Assembly: GCA_007026445.1 (NCBI GenBank)
Contig: VDMD01000115.1
Location: forward strand, 1 to 64,000
DNA length: 64,000 bases
Origin: Schizophyllum amplum
Lineage: Eukaryota > Basidiomycota > Agaricomycetes > Agaricales > Schizophyllaceae
Reading direction: 5' to 3'
Below are positions 1 to 11,310 of this stretch, one piece after another. The stretch's first letter is position 1. Every line of letters starts with the position of its first letter. Below the pieces are notes generated by a model. The model searched no databases and had not been told where the DNA came from. It saw only the letters and a list, made by a program, of their open reading frames with translations. Position numbers and translations under genes: made by a program.

Positions 1-181
1 GGAGTAAGAAACTCGCATTGGTGAGCAGCACCTCGGAGCCCGGTCCGACATTTCATAGTCGAGCTTCGCGGTCACGGGACCAGTCAAACGCGGTCGCGGA
101 AGTAATTTATGATCGGCGCAGTGCGATATCGACATATATGCAGGTGTATATAGGAGTCAAAACGTTGTACATTATCTTGTA

Positions 182-1890
182 TCATCTTCCTCCAACCGGA
201 AGTCCTGCCATACGCTCGAACCACCTCACAACGGCCTCCACGCGCCGGACCGCAGGGTCGATCCCTCCAAGTCGCAGGTCGGGTCGCAGTCGATAGTCAG
301 CACGGTCCGTGGGCATCGAACGGTAGCATATCTCAAGGTTAGAATGGAGAAACGGCGATGCGCTCAAGCTCGGCGACGTCCCGGGCTCAGACGCTGCGTT
401 CACGTCTGCGTGAGGATCAGCATTCCGTACGGCGCGCGGTGAAATCCAAGAACGCAAATCGCACCCAAGGCACTGGAGAGAGAGAGAAACACTGACTTTC
501 CAACAGTACCACATCACCCCTGCGCACCTTCGCAGCAGCCCACGTATCCGCGACCTCGCGCCACGCGGCCAACTTGCACACCCGCCCCGCTCGTCCCCAA
601 GCACCATCCGCAGCACGACACCTCGCGCCCAGCGTCCGCCCGCGCTTGACGCGTATAGTGTCCGGTCCATCGATCTCAAGCACGGCGAGCCAGGAGGGTG
701 ACTTTGCGCTGAGGCACGGCCGCTTTGTGCTCCTGCGCGCCACCGCCGAAGAAGTTCGCCGGCCCCGCCACAGGTCGAGCGGCCGCTTGTAGCTCGCTCA
801 GCGAGGCGAGCGCGTGCAGGCTGAAGCGGAAGGCGGGGAAGTTGGCGATGCAGGAGGAGTCTGAGTAAGCGGCGCTCGACTGGGTTTCTTGTGTCTCCGT
901 TTGCATGGTGAGCGTTTCCGTGCGCATGGTTTGGCCGACGGAAGCGGGTACGTGCGAGCGGCTTGCACGGCGGGAAAGACCGTCACTCTGGGCATAACTC
1001 GGGGGCCAGCTGATGTACGTGGAGTTCTCGCCGCTGCCTTGGTAAAGAATCAGCAACACGATCATTCATGAGACCCTTTCAGCTATACCTTGCGCGCTGA
1101 GCGCCGCACTTCGTTCACCTTGTGCACCACTTTGATGGCCTTGCGATGCACCGCCGCTCTCGCTTTCGTCGTCGTCCTCGTGAAAGATGGTGTTCTTGTA
1201 TATGAGTGAGATGCGACGACTGGCAGCTTCGAGAGTCGCTGGGAGGTATATGGGTGTTGCAGAAGGCGCCAGTCCCATAGAAGAAGGAGCCCGGCCCATA
1301 GAATTGGCGGAGAGCAATCCAGTAGCAGAGGAGCGATTCAGAGACGTTTGTCGGTCTGCATCTGACTCCGCGCTGGGTAAGTCGGTACGCACTACGCTTG
1401 GCGAATGGGCCTCAAAGGATACGCCGGTATCGGAGAACGTAGGATGCGAACTGGGCTCCTGATACGGGACGCGGGAGTCATCCAGCACGGGGGAGTTGTT
1501 CGATGCGCGACAAGTCTCCACGTACAAAGGGTAGCAAGCTGAGGACGATAAAGAACGATTCGAGAACGATACGGAAGGATTTGAAGACAACGCCGCGGAG
1601 CCTTTTGCGCTGGGCGAACCATTTGTTTGGGCCGTCAGAGCATTTGTTTGTGGCGCTGAAGAGTCGGTTGACTCTTCGCCGAGTTTTTTTCGTAGACGAT
1701 GCTGGTCCAAGCGATGAGGAAAAGGTAACCCATCGACGCGGGCTCATGGTCTCTTGCTGGAGGGGCACCGAGGAAGACTCGATAACGCGGGGTCATGGTT
1801 TGGCTCCTTTCGGTCCGTCAGATGGCAGACGCTCGTGTATACAGTTGCAAGTCTTGTGAAGCGGCTATCAGAGAGCGTTTCGCTGCTCAT
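182..1890 (-). CDS. Uncharacterised protein with OB-fold-like C-terminal domain
   Basis: I do not recognise a named gene. Read on the minus strand, a Ser/Thr-rich, probably disordered N-terminal half (about 1089-1701) joins, across an intron at 1038-1088 (GTATAG to CCAAG), to a segment with FPAFRFSLHALASLSEL. Next comes a stretch with VLEIDGPDTIRVKRG, VCKLAAWREVADTW and RRGDVVLLEN, the pattern of a beta-rich OB-fold nucleic-acid-binding domain. The last intron (406-496, branch CTGAT) restores the frame into the C-terminus, which ends WFERMAGLPVGGR. The 5' end is uncertain: an ATG at 1890 with a 141-nt intron (1702-1842) keeps the frame, but other starts are possible. One extra base near 685-690 breaks the frame inside the conserved part (see findings). 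The gene is divergent from PEX7. The OB-fold call is an inference from sequence pattern. Confidence 0.55.
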
Positions 1891-2139
1891 AGTCGATTCG
1901 TACCGAGGAGGCAGCACACGATGACGCAGAAGACAAGTCCATTTTCCCACGTTCTCGCCAGCCAATGCCATCTGCATCAACCCCGCTCGGGTATCCGGAC
2001 CGACCCACTATCACATGTTGCATCTTCACCTCATCTTCGACCAATTTCGACCAGCACTCGACCTTCCGCTCGTTTCCTCCAACGATCCTGAGACAAATAT
2101 TAACGAATTCGACGCGCGACGATCAACCACCATAACACA

Positions 2140-3371
2140 ATGAACGCCGCCCGGGCTCCCCCAGCAGTCGTGCAAACGCCAGGCTTCGCGCATTACGCGC
2201 TCGCGTGGTCGCCATTCCACACCACCCGTCTCGCGCTCGCGTCCGCCGCCAATTTTGGCCTCGTCGGCAATGGGAGATTGCACCTCATGGTTATGGGCCT
2301 CAACGGGGTGGGTCTGGAGAAACAGTGAGCTTGGTACGCACATAGACGAGTGAGTATATGCTGAGCGGATAGATTCGACACGCAGGATGGATTGTATGAT
2401 GTTGCGTGGTCGGAGGTGCATGAGAATCAGCTCGTGACGGGCTCGGGAGATGGGTCTATCAAGCTGTGGGATATCATGTTAAATGTGCGTGCTGGATCCC
2501 TGGAATAATGAAAGGGATTCTGATGTTGAGTAGGACCTGCCGATACGCGCTTGGCAAGAGCATACGCGGGAGGTGTTCTCGATCGACTGGTCGAACTTGC
2601 AGAAGGAGTTCTTCATCTCCTCCTCTTGGGACGGCAATGTCAAGCTCGTCCGTCCTTCCTGACATCTTCCCCCGTCCACGCACTCACCCTGCGTATACAG
2701 TGGTCACCCGACCGTCCACGGTCACTGCTTACCCTAAACGCACACCATGCATGCGTGTACCAGGCTTTGTTCTCCCCGCACCAACCGGACACGGTCGCGA
2801 CGTGCTCGACAGACGGAACCATGAAGATCTTTGATCTACGCTCGCCCTCGTATGTGCCTGCACCCCCGGGCAGCGCCACCCTTCCTCCTCCCATGCATGT
2901 TGCCGCTCTCACTGTACCTGCGTCGCCTACGGAAGTGCTATCGCTCGACTGGAATAAGTACCGGCCATGGGTGATCGCCACTGCGGGTGTTGATCGCACG
3001 GTGAAGGTCTGGGACTGCCGCATGGTGAAGGTGGGAGGTGAGGGGGTCAGGTCGGCGCACCGTGCGAGACGCAGATGATGGGGCACGAGTATGCTGTGAG
3101 GAAGGTGCAGTGGAGTCCGCACCGCGCCGAATTGCTTGCGACAGCGAGCTATGACATGACTTGTCGAATGTAAGTGCTTGAGCCTCATGGCTTTTATGTC
3201 TCTAATGCGCCATCTAGATGGAACACTGCTGCTACTTCCGGGCAGCCGCAATTGCTCGATATTTTGGACCCTCATACAGAGTTCGTGGTAGGTTGCGGAT
3301 GGTCATTGTATGAGCCAGGAGTGCTCGCGACGTGTGGATGGGACAGCAGGTTGCATATCTTCCATGTTTAA
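2140..3371 (+). CDS. PEX7: Peroxin-7, PTS2 import receptor (WD40)
   Basis: Cytosolic WD40 beta-propeller that binds PTS2-bearing enzymes and carries them to the peroxisomal docking complex. Exons 2140-2324, 2373-2484, 2534-2647, 2701-3030, 3069-3169 and 3218-3371 sum to 996 nt (331 aa), the usual PEX7 length. Family hallmarks are clear: [80 protein letters not shown] and a final [12 protein letters not shown]. The repeated WD and SxDG motifs show six to seven blades. The ATG at 2140 lies just before the first blade (YALAWSPF). The intron at 3031-3068 is only 38 nt; using the next AG (3074) gives 44 nt and also keeps the frame. The gene is intact and probably shares a short divergent promoter with the upstream minus-strand gene. 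Confidence 0.95.
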
Positions 3372-3578
3372 TCGTCCGCAAACATTGTATCATAGTGTTG
3401 TCATCGTAATTTATCGAACTAAATGACTTGCGAAGCGTTCCTGCTCTGAGCTATCGAAGCTACATATATTTTCGCCCAACTCCGCTGCCGCCATTGTCCA
3501 ACAAAACCTTCCTAATCAGGTGAGGTCTGCAGGCGCGGGCCGGTGACGCGATCACATCTCACCTTCCCTCGTCCCAGC

Positions 3579-6500
3579 ATGTCGTCCGATGCTGCGTCTG
3601 AACCTGCGCCCATAACCGCCGCAGACGTCGACCTGCACGATGAGCTCGCCTCTGGTGTACACAAGATGACGCTCTCCTCGGCAACAAGCGCAGCACCCGC
3701 CGCCCAGGATATGTTGGTCACTGCACCCGCCTCTGTGCCACCGCCAGCGACGCCAGATCCAAATCCGTGGCGAACTACGACACCCCAGATACCCCAGCTC
3801 TCCGAAAGCCAGACTCAGCCTCCCCAGTCTGCGACGCCGAACCCATGGCAGCCGCCGACGCCTATGCTTTCTGACACGCCCACCGGCGTGCCCGACTCCA
3901 GCACAATGGATTCAGAGGTTGCGAGCAGCGCCTCGGCATTCAAGGACGCGCAGAGGCCATTGCAGTCCGCGCAGGAGAAGGAAATACTGGCAGCCTTCGA
4001 CCCGTACGCACAGGTGGAGCGCGAGCAAGAGCGCAAGGCATGGGATGACGGGCGTGTCGCCGGTGACGATCGTACAGACGGTGTCACTGAGCGCAAAGGG
4101 GGCGTCCTCTCACAGCATGCAGAAGGCGAACTGGAGTCTGCGCCGCCTGCGACGCCCTCGAAGACCGACGCGCCGCCAGAACCACCGTCCAAGACGCACA
4201 CGCCGTCCTCCTCCGGATCAGGCTTCCCTTCGCTCAACTTCTCGTCCATTGCGCGCTCCTTCTCGATCTCCTCCCTTGGCAAGGACCGCGCCCGCCCCGT
4301 CTCCCTAGACGCGAAGCCGCAGCCTGCAAATGTGGACCCACGCATGTTCTCTTCGTCTGCGCAGGAGCAGCAGGGACCATCTGCGCAAGACGACGATACC
4401 CCGCCAGGTGAAGGGACGGCTGTGGAGACTTCGGATCACGGAAGGAATGAATCGGATGGGGAACCGCCACCGTTCGACTTTCAGAAGTTCCTCGAGCAGA
4501 TGAACTCGAAGAGCGCGGAGCCGGTGTCGAAGTACCTGAAATCGTGCGCGTTACCTTGGCCAGTCTGTGGATATGTAACTGATGCGTCTCACCAGATTTC
4601 TGTCGAATTTTGCGAAGCGGACGTTCACTGTGAACGACCAGATCAAGATTATCAACGACTTCCTCAATGTCAGTGCTTATCTACTCCATCCAACATCCAT
4701 CTTGCACAATGCACATTATCCCAATCTGACTCTGCGTAGTTCATCGCGCAACGTATGCGCACGACGGATCCATGGCGCAAATGCACTGAACAGGAGTTCG
4801 ACAACGCGATGGAAGGCATGGAGAAACTCGTCATGAACCGATTATACGACTTGTTCGTGGCGTGCATTGTCAATGGGTTGATTACTGACACCCTCTAAGT
4901 ACCTTCACTCCATCAATCCCCCATCTACAACCCTCACGACCGGTCACAACGGATGACCTCGAGCGCGATCGCGTGCTCAGCCAGAGGATAGCCCTCTTCG
5001 GCTGGGTAGAGGAGAAGCACCTCGACATCGACCTGTCAAGTCCGGATGAGGGCGATACCAGCAGCGCCAACGGGTTTCTCATGTTCGCTCAGCAAGGTGG
5101 GCTTCGCTGCTTGCGCGTGCCGCAATTGCATCTCACCTTGACGGCGAAGAGCTGTTGAAGATGAACCACTATAAAGCACCGAGGGATAAGGTCATCTGCA
5201 TCCTAAATTGTTGCAAAGTCATCTTCGGTACGTGCCATGTTGGCTTTGCCTCGCAAGATTCTGATGTTTGTTGACTGTAGGCCTCATCCGGCACTTGAAG
5301 AAGGACGAGTCGGCCGACGCATTTATCCCATTGTTGATTTTTGTCGTACTCAAGGCGAACCCAGAACACCTGCTAAGTAATGTGGAGTGCGTCATGTTTC
5401 GTACCTTTGATAGAGTTGTTTTGACGGGTTTCTAGGTTCATACAACGTTTCCGAAATCCGGCCAAGCTGCAAAGTGAAGCTGGGTACTACCTCAGTAGTC
5501 TTGTGAGTACTTGAGACCGCACATAAATCGTTGACCGACAATTTGTAATGCAGATGGGGGCCGTTTCTTTCATCGAGACCATGGATCACACATCCCTTTC
5601 GAACATTACCCAAGAGGACTTTGAGAGGTAAGTTCGGACTTATGGGCTCAGGGGTTGTATACAGACGTCCTCACAGGAACGTCGAGCAAGCCATTCAGTC
5701 GCTACCTCGGCAGGCAACTCAATCCCCACCACTACCGTCTTCCGGATGGTCGACTCCTACGCATCAGCGCACATCTTCCACCCTGTCTGAGCGACCACGA
5801 TCATCCTCTATGGCGTCTCTTCCGCCACGACCACCCTCGTCCATGTCGGTACCGTCGTCACCACTAGCAGGACAGATGCCCCCAGGTACCCCGCACGCTG
5901 GAGAGGAATCCGCAACACCGCTGTCACTGCCCTCGATCCCAATATCGGACGATGCAAGGCGATTGTTCCAGAAAACGGGTGACACGATCAGCAAACCATT
6001 GAACGCCATCGGGCGGATATTCAGCGAGGTTGTCGATGGGGTTGTCCGGCCGGACTCTCCGCCACCTCAAGGCGGTGGTACGTCTATGCTTTGGTAAATG
6101 CTGATCTTGCTGACGAATCTCCTGCAGGACCATCCTGGGCTCACCCAGACCAAGTACGACAATATATCGTGGGGAGTGGCACGGCGCGACCGCAGACACC
6201 GACATTCGCGAAGGGCCAACCTCCTATTCAGACACCATACAAGCCGCGTGTGCGGCGAGTGCAGTCTCCCGCAGCATACGCGCCCGGATACAGCCCCGCC
6301 TACGTGGGCGATGACGAGACGCCGACCAGGCCGCCGCCATCCTCGTCATCCGCTTCGTCCTTCCTTTCGCAAGCGACATCCTTTCTTGCGGGCACCCCGC
6401 CACCGACACCGCCTCCACGACGCACGCCGCCTCCTGGGAGTTTGGCTGCGGCGCAGAGCGTCTCGCGAACGCCGACGCCTGGGCTAGACATCCCGGGGGT

Positions 6501-6672
6501 GCAAGCACAGATTGACCTGGCGACGGCGCGGGCGGCGGAGGCGAACCAGGCGACGCTCATACAGATCTTCCCGGGAATGGACAGGGAGGTGGTGCAGCTT
6601 GTGCTGGAGGCGAACGAGAACGATGTAGGGAAGAGTATTGAGAAATTGCTGGAGATGACGGCTGGATCGTAG
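3579..6672 (+). CDS. VPS9-domain Rab5 guanine nucleotide exchange factor with CUE domain
   Basis: Predicted activator of Rab5/Vps21-class GTPases in endosomal traffic, the role of yeast Vps9p. The N-terminal 300 or so residues (exon from ATG 3579) are Pro/Ser-rich and low complexity. The VPS9 domain is spread over several short exons at about 4590-5690: SFLSNFAKRTFTVNDQIKI, MRTTDPWRKCTEQEFDNAM, LFGWVEEKHLDIDL, MNHYKAPRDKVICILNCCK, DAFIPLLIFVVLKANPEHLL and GYYLSSLMGAVSFIETMD. A second disordered segment follows. The last 45 residues (IFPGMDREVVQLVLEANEN to LLEM) form a ubiquitin-binding CUE domain, the classical VPS9-CUE order. The stop is TAG at 6670. ATG 3579 was chosen because the frame upstream of it offers only a GTG. 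I see no frameshift. Confidence 0.9.
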
Positions 6673-7037
6673 AATCGCAGCTCTATGTGGGAGTAAGGGT
6701 ATGGAAGGAGCTTTTATGTACCATAATTCTGATATGGTAACGCGCTCAGTGCAATCTTATGTGCGCTTGATGGAATGTAGCTATTCGTCCTTCCGGACTC
6801 TGAGTCTGACACTGACATTCAGACACCGACAAGAGTGACATAACGTGACGTCGCTGTCACAAGTCGTTTGCAATCGCATTTGTGGCTTGGCTTCAAGTTG
6901 CCTTCGTACAGCATCGCCAATGTGAGTGTCTATATAACTCCCCCCCCCTCCAAGCCCTTCTCTGACTTCAGACTTGTGCGCCAGTATTGTCGAGTATGCT
7001 CTCGTAGAGGCTGAGGATATCTTTCGATAATCCGATC
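6673..7037. other. Intergenic, probable promoter of the F-box gene
   Basis: No gene is visible. The stretch has a poly-C run with a pyrimidine tract near 6940-6955, common just upstream of fungal transcription starts. No repeat or RNA gene was recognised. Confidence 0.6.
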
Positions 7038-8618
7038 ATGGAGCACGAAAGCGATGGCGAGATGGCTTCCATTCAGCGACTCCCACCGGAGGTTCTCCTA
7101 CAGATATTCCCGCACATCTGCACCGACGCCACCTTCAGCATCGCTCGCCCGGACTACCCCACAATCGTACTTAGCCACGTCTGCCATCGATGGCGAGCAG
7201 TTGTCTTGAATCACAAACAACTCTGGACGGGAGTCTTGCGAGTCATCATCGACGCCGAATGCGCTGTGCAGGAGGATGAGGAAGGCGATACCATATGCGT
7301 TGATGCGCGACCTTTCAGGAGACGGGAGGCCCTAGGACATTATCTGTCACACTCTGGGAACCTGCCACTCGACGTGCGCTTCTGGGATCGCATGTCTCCG
7401 CTGGGTACGCCAGGCGCACGATGTGCAGGCGAGCTGCTCTGCAGGAGCCTCGCAAGATACTTCCCGCGGTGGCGATCCTGCGACATTCCGTGGTATCTCT
7501 CCAAATATCTCGTCGTGTCGGTCATCCAAGAGCAGGTATATGCTGAGGACACCATATGCATTGAGGCCACGCTCCTCGAAAGTCTCGTCATTACGCCCGA
7601 CGATCCGGAAGAAACCCTCATTGTCTCTTTCATCACGTCTCCACATCTGCGGCGGTTGGTGTCGCCTACACAGGAACAGGCATTGGTCCCGTGGCAGCAG
7701 CTCACATATATCCATTTCACTTCATGGTTGGCTGTGCACAAATTCGTCTTCTTCCTGCGTTTTTGTACCTCGGTACAGTGTCTACGCGCTTCGCTGTCCT
7801 CTGAAGACCACTCGGATACCCCGGTAGTGGCCTGGTGGCTCAAGAAACCTGCCAGACTTCCTGATCTAGCGCAGCTTCACCTCACTATCGATGATTCTGA
7901 CGTCCTGGCCTACTTCTTTCGCAATATTCGGGCTCCCGCCATGGCACACCTTTCTCTTGTGGGTGGCGAAGAGGACGAGGACATGACTGTAATCGTCGTA
8001 CAACCCCATGAGAGCTTGGTCGTTAGACACATGCTGGAGTGTCTCGCGCAAAGCCCCGTGTTACATCTTGAACTGCAGTACCTCCTGTTCCCGGCATCCC
8101 TCCTCACCCATCTGCTTAAACATCTTCCTTCCATGACGCACCTCACGATCCTCGAGACGGAGAACACGTATTTCGAGGATGACGATGACAACGAAGACGG
8201 GCTGGTGTCGAACTTCAGCCATCAACTCCTATTCGCTCTGGAGGGGAAAGATATAGGCAACGTGGACGATCATCTCCAATACTGGGTGGACCACATACTT
8301 CCACAGCTGGAAACCCTTCACGTCGAAGGAGGCGTGTACGACTGGGTCAGGAAGAACGTCGCGCTTCGAAGCGAGATCCAGCGAGTCTGCGACTCGCGGA
8401 CCGCCCCGTCACTTCACATCGAGATCGACGAGCGATTCTCGCCATGGATGGAGGGCTTCGAAGGGCCCGACTGCGGCTTTGAGGAACGGCATCAGATGAC
8501 CGTCGAGTACGGTTCGGGTCTTGCAGCGTGCTTGGAAGAGGCTACAGGAGAGCGCATGGGCATGGAAGTAGACGACTCATCTGAATCCGAAGACGACTCC
8601 TCGCAGACATCGCTATAA
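7038..8618 (+). CDS. F-box protein, large fungal F-box/LRR-like family
   Basis: Intronless 526-aa protein. The F-box is at residues 10-60 (LPPEVLLQIFPHICTDATF to HVCHRWRAVVLNHKQLW), which should bind Skp1 in an SCF ubiquitin ligase. The rest is a long region with irregular leucine-rich segments (SPHLRRLVSP, LPDLAQLHLTID, MTHLTILETE), typical of the expanded agaricomycete F-box family, and an acidic C-terminus (DDSSESEDDSSQ). The substrate is unknown. The same architecture recurs at 11.3, 23.6 and 29.4 kb. The ATG at 7038 is followed by a complete F-box, so the start is well supported. The frame is intact. Confidence 0.85.
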   Translation: MEHESDGEMASIQRLPPEVLLQIFPHICTDATFSIARPDYPTIVLSHVCHRWRAVVLNHKQLWTGVLRVIIDAECAVQEDEEGDTICVDARPFRRREALGHYLSHSGNLPLDVRFWDRMSPLGTPGARCAGELLCRSLARYFPRWRSCDIPWYLSKYLVVSVIQEQVYAEDTICIEATLLESLVITPDDPEETLIVSFITSPHLRRLVSPTQEQALVPWQQLTYIHFTSWLAVHKFVFFLRFCTSVQCLRASLSSEDHSDTPVVAWWLKKPARLPDLAQLHLTIDDSDVLAYFFRNIRAPAMAHLSLVGGEEDEDMTVIVVQPHESLVVRHMLECLAQSPVLHLELQYLLFPASLLTHLLKHLPSMTHLTILETENTYFEDDDDNEDGLVSNFSHQLLFALEGKDIGNVDDHLQYWVDHILPQLETLHVEGGVYDWVRKNVALRSEIQRVCDSRTAPSLHIEIDERFSPWMEGFEGPDCGFEERHQMTVEYGSGLAACLEEATGERMGMEVDDSSESEDDSSQTSL

Positions 8619-8706
8619 ACACGGAGACTTTCTGTAGTAATCCTAGCATGACTCGGTAAGTATAAGTACACACGCGATGCGCTGCGCTCACGGACCATGC
8701 AAGATA

Positions 8707-9042
8707 CTGTAGCGTTTCGACCGCCAGTTCGCTGGGTGTGACGTGTGACGGTTTGAACTGCCCCATTTCCCAGTTCACGGGCCCGGCCCGGGTGTGATTA
8801 ATTTAGAGAAGTTCATTTTTAGGGCTTAAAAGCGCTTTTGGCGCTTTTTAAGTGGCAAAGCCGGCATAAAACAGCCAAATGCACACGTTTTCAAGGTCAA
8901 AAGAAAATTTCGGGAAAATAATGTCAAAATTCGAATATTTTTTCCAGTTCGTTGCCATCCGTGACGCATGACGGTTGCCCGTTGAGTTCAGTTCAAGGGC
9001 CTCCGTGACGCATGACGTGAACTGCCGGTCGAAACACTACAG
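8707..9042. mobile_element. MITE-like non-autonomous DNA element, 336 bp
   Basis: The ends are inverted repeats: 8707-8732 reads CTGTAGCGTTTCGACCG and on, and 9042 backwards reads CTGTAGTGTTTCGACCG and on. TA dinucleotides flank both sides (8705-8706 and 9043-9044), as expected for a TA target duplication of Tc1/mariner-type elements. The inner ends carry repeated GTGACGYRTGACG motifs, three copies or variants, and the centre is AT-rich with no ORF. It lies in the gap between an F-box gene and panC. Size, TIRs and lack of coding capacity fit a MITE; the superfamily is inferred from the TA flanks only. Confidence 0.7.
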
Positions 9043-9496
9043 TACTACCTAGAGGCCTTTCAACTGATTCCTCCCTTTCATATATGCGACGACTGGATAC
9101 TCCAGGCTGACTCCACATTTTGACATCCGTCTAAATTGAACTTTGCCGCATGTTCTGCTCTCTCTTGCCGCGCTGCCTCGCGTTGCCAAGTATGTCGGCG
9201 ATACTACCTTATCGGGAACAAGGCAGTCCTTATGGAGTAATTTTGACCTTCGAACTTTCAACTTTCGAAGTCCTTCAAGACCAAAAGGGGATTATCTGGC
9301 TTGCTCGCCACTCGGCTTCTGGTGGTCGAACTTCTTAAAAACTCATGACATACAATGATTTAGCAAAGTTGATAACGGAAGTGATCAAGAGTAGCTTGTA
9401 TATATGTACATGGTTGCAATTCTGCCTATGTGGTCGAACACCCCTGCTTGCATGCCAGAGGTACAGTGCGGGGCCGCACGCAAAGCCAGATGTCAC
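9043..9496. other. Intergenic, nothing recognised
   Basis: Short ORFs on both strands here have no recognisable motif and look like chance. It probably holds the 3' end of panC. Confidence 0.5.
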
Positions 9497-10686
9497 CTAG
9501 TATATGACTCCGTTGATATCACCCAGAATATGGTTGTCGATCAACCGAGTCTTGTCGACCCAGATAGCGCCGCTGAGAATGACCGGATGCGGGGACTGCT
9601 GTGCCCATATCTCCCGCGTTGTTGAGCCCGAGAGCTCGAAGAAAGTATCAGAGTCGTTGAATTGGACGTAGTCGAATCGGATGTCTGCTGCGCTGTCCGC
9701 GCGGGCGCGTTCCGCGGCCTCTGCGACGACCTCTCCTGCTGCCCGGACGCAATCGTCTGTTGTCAAGCCGGCTTCCCATGCCTCGCGAGCAGCAGCGAGA
9801 GCGGAGGGCATTACGATAGCGGCGCGTCGCGCTGGCGCTGTTAGATATGCGTTACGCGAAGAGAGCGCGAGCCCGTCACTAGAGTCGCGCACGGTCGGTA
9901 CGATGTGAAGTTCATTCGCAGCGGGATGCGCCATGAGCAGGTCTCGGCACATCCGACGAAGTAGAAGCGCTTGCTGAATATCTTTTTGGCCAAAGTACGT
10001 TCGTGTCGGCTGAGTGCGCCCCGTCAGCGCAACTTCTTGTTCTCAACCCTGGTGCGCACGTACCTGCACGGCGTTGAAGAGCTTGGTGACCACGGTGGCA
10101 ACACCACGGAAGAAGGCGGGCCGGCTGCGGCCCTCCATTTCGTCGCCATATCCTTTGACCTCCACGAAGGTCCCGCGCTGCTCGGAGACGTCCTGGCTGA
10201 TGCCTGACGGATACATTTCCATAGCGTTTGGGACGAAGCCAGCTGCAGGCGTGCGGCCGTTCATCTCTTGTGCAGCAAGGGCGGCAAGATCGGCAGGGAG
10301 GGTGCGTGGGTAGTTTGCGAGGTCTTCGTGTGGCGCGAACTGAGCGGGATTGACGAAGATGGAGCAGACAGTCAAGTCATTCTCGGCCAGAGACCTGCGA
10401 ACTGCTTGCGTTCAGTTGGCGTAATGAACAGCAGAATCCCGCACTTACCAAGAGACATGTGTCCTTCGTGTAATGCACCCATTGTGGCGACGAAGCCAAC
10501 CGACTGATTCTGCGCGAACGCGCGCGTGCGCCATTCGCGCAAGGTCCTCAGCGTCGTAAACGTCGGGATCGTTGTGGTCGCTGTTGTGCTCATCGACGCT
10601 GATGCTGACGGCACATTGCTGCCCATCGGACGACTTATTGTGATTATTCGCCCAGCTTGCAAGGCGCCTCGGAGTCGAACGATCAT
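9497..10686 (-). CDS. PAN6: Pantothenate synthetase (pantoate-beta-alanine ligase)
   Basis: Condenses pantoate with beta-alanine using ATP, the last step of vitamin B5 synthesis before coenzyme A. Exons (minus) 10449-10686, 10064-10404 and 9497-10009 sum to 1,092 nt, giving 363 aa. Family motifs are present: [17 protein letters not shown] (ATP-site HxGH), [49 protein letters not shown] and [17 protein letters not shown]. Introns at 10405-10448 and 10010-10063 are canonical. The ATG at 10686 gives a short basic leader ([13 protein letters not shown]) that could be a mitochondrial presequence; a second ATG near 10624 would give a cytosolic form. Intact, standalone gene. Confidence 0.95.
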
Positions 10687-11310
10687 GGCAAGAGTGGGCG
10701 CCGTCCCGATCTTCCTGTACCTGCTTTTAGCGCCCCGCGGGCCCTCGGAAAAATGTCGTCACATGTGATGTTGAACTCGCTAAACACGGTGACCCGGTGA
10801 GGCATAGTAGGTACACAGACCAGACGCAGACATCAGTGTACGCCTCAAGCTCGTCGAACAAGAAGGTTGAGAGAAAAAGCAGGGCAACGGCGATTCACGA
10901 TCGATGAGTCATACCACGTAAACAACCATGGCGGCGTTTCCTGTACCCTCATATCATCACCGGCACCCATCGACTTGGACGTCCGGTCAGTAGTACAGGC
11001 CATCCGGCTTCAAGTGCGGCTTGTCTTCGACACTGCAGATAATGCGTACACCAAGATGGTAAGCATCGTCAATGTAGGCCCACGGCAATGTAGAGTGGGA
11101 AGCGGCCAACGTCTTCGCCGGCGACAACTCATCTTGCTTATACTTCCACCTGCTCAGTCAGGAGCGGCAACCAGCGGATTGCACAACGAAGGTGCGTCCC
11201 GTCCGTTTTACAGCGCGAAAGTGACCCTCAAACAAACACACGATTCGCAGAATAGAAGGTCCTGACGGCCAGACGCACTCACACCCTTGGGTTTGCCCTC
11301 GCTCGCCAAC
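10687..11310. other. Intergenic, no gene recognised
   Basis: A 132-codon open frame at 10867-11265 has no conserved motif, and its composition does not stand out from the other two frames. It probably holds the promoters of panC (leftwards) and of the F-box gene (rightwards). Confidence 0.45.

Noticed and set aside
10867..11265. 132-codon plus-strand frame
   Set aside because: No motif, no splice partner and no difference in composition from neighbouring frames; treated as chance.
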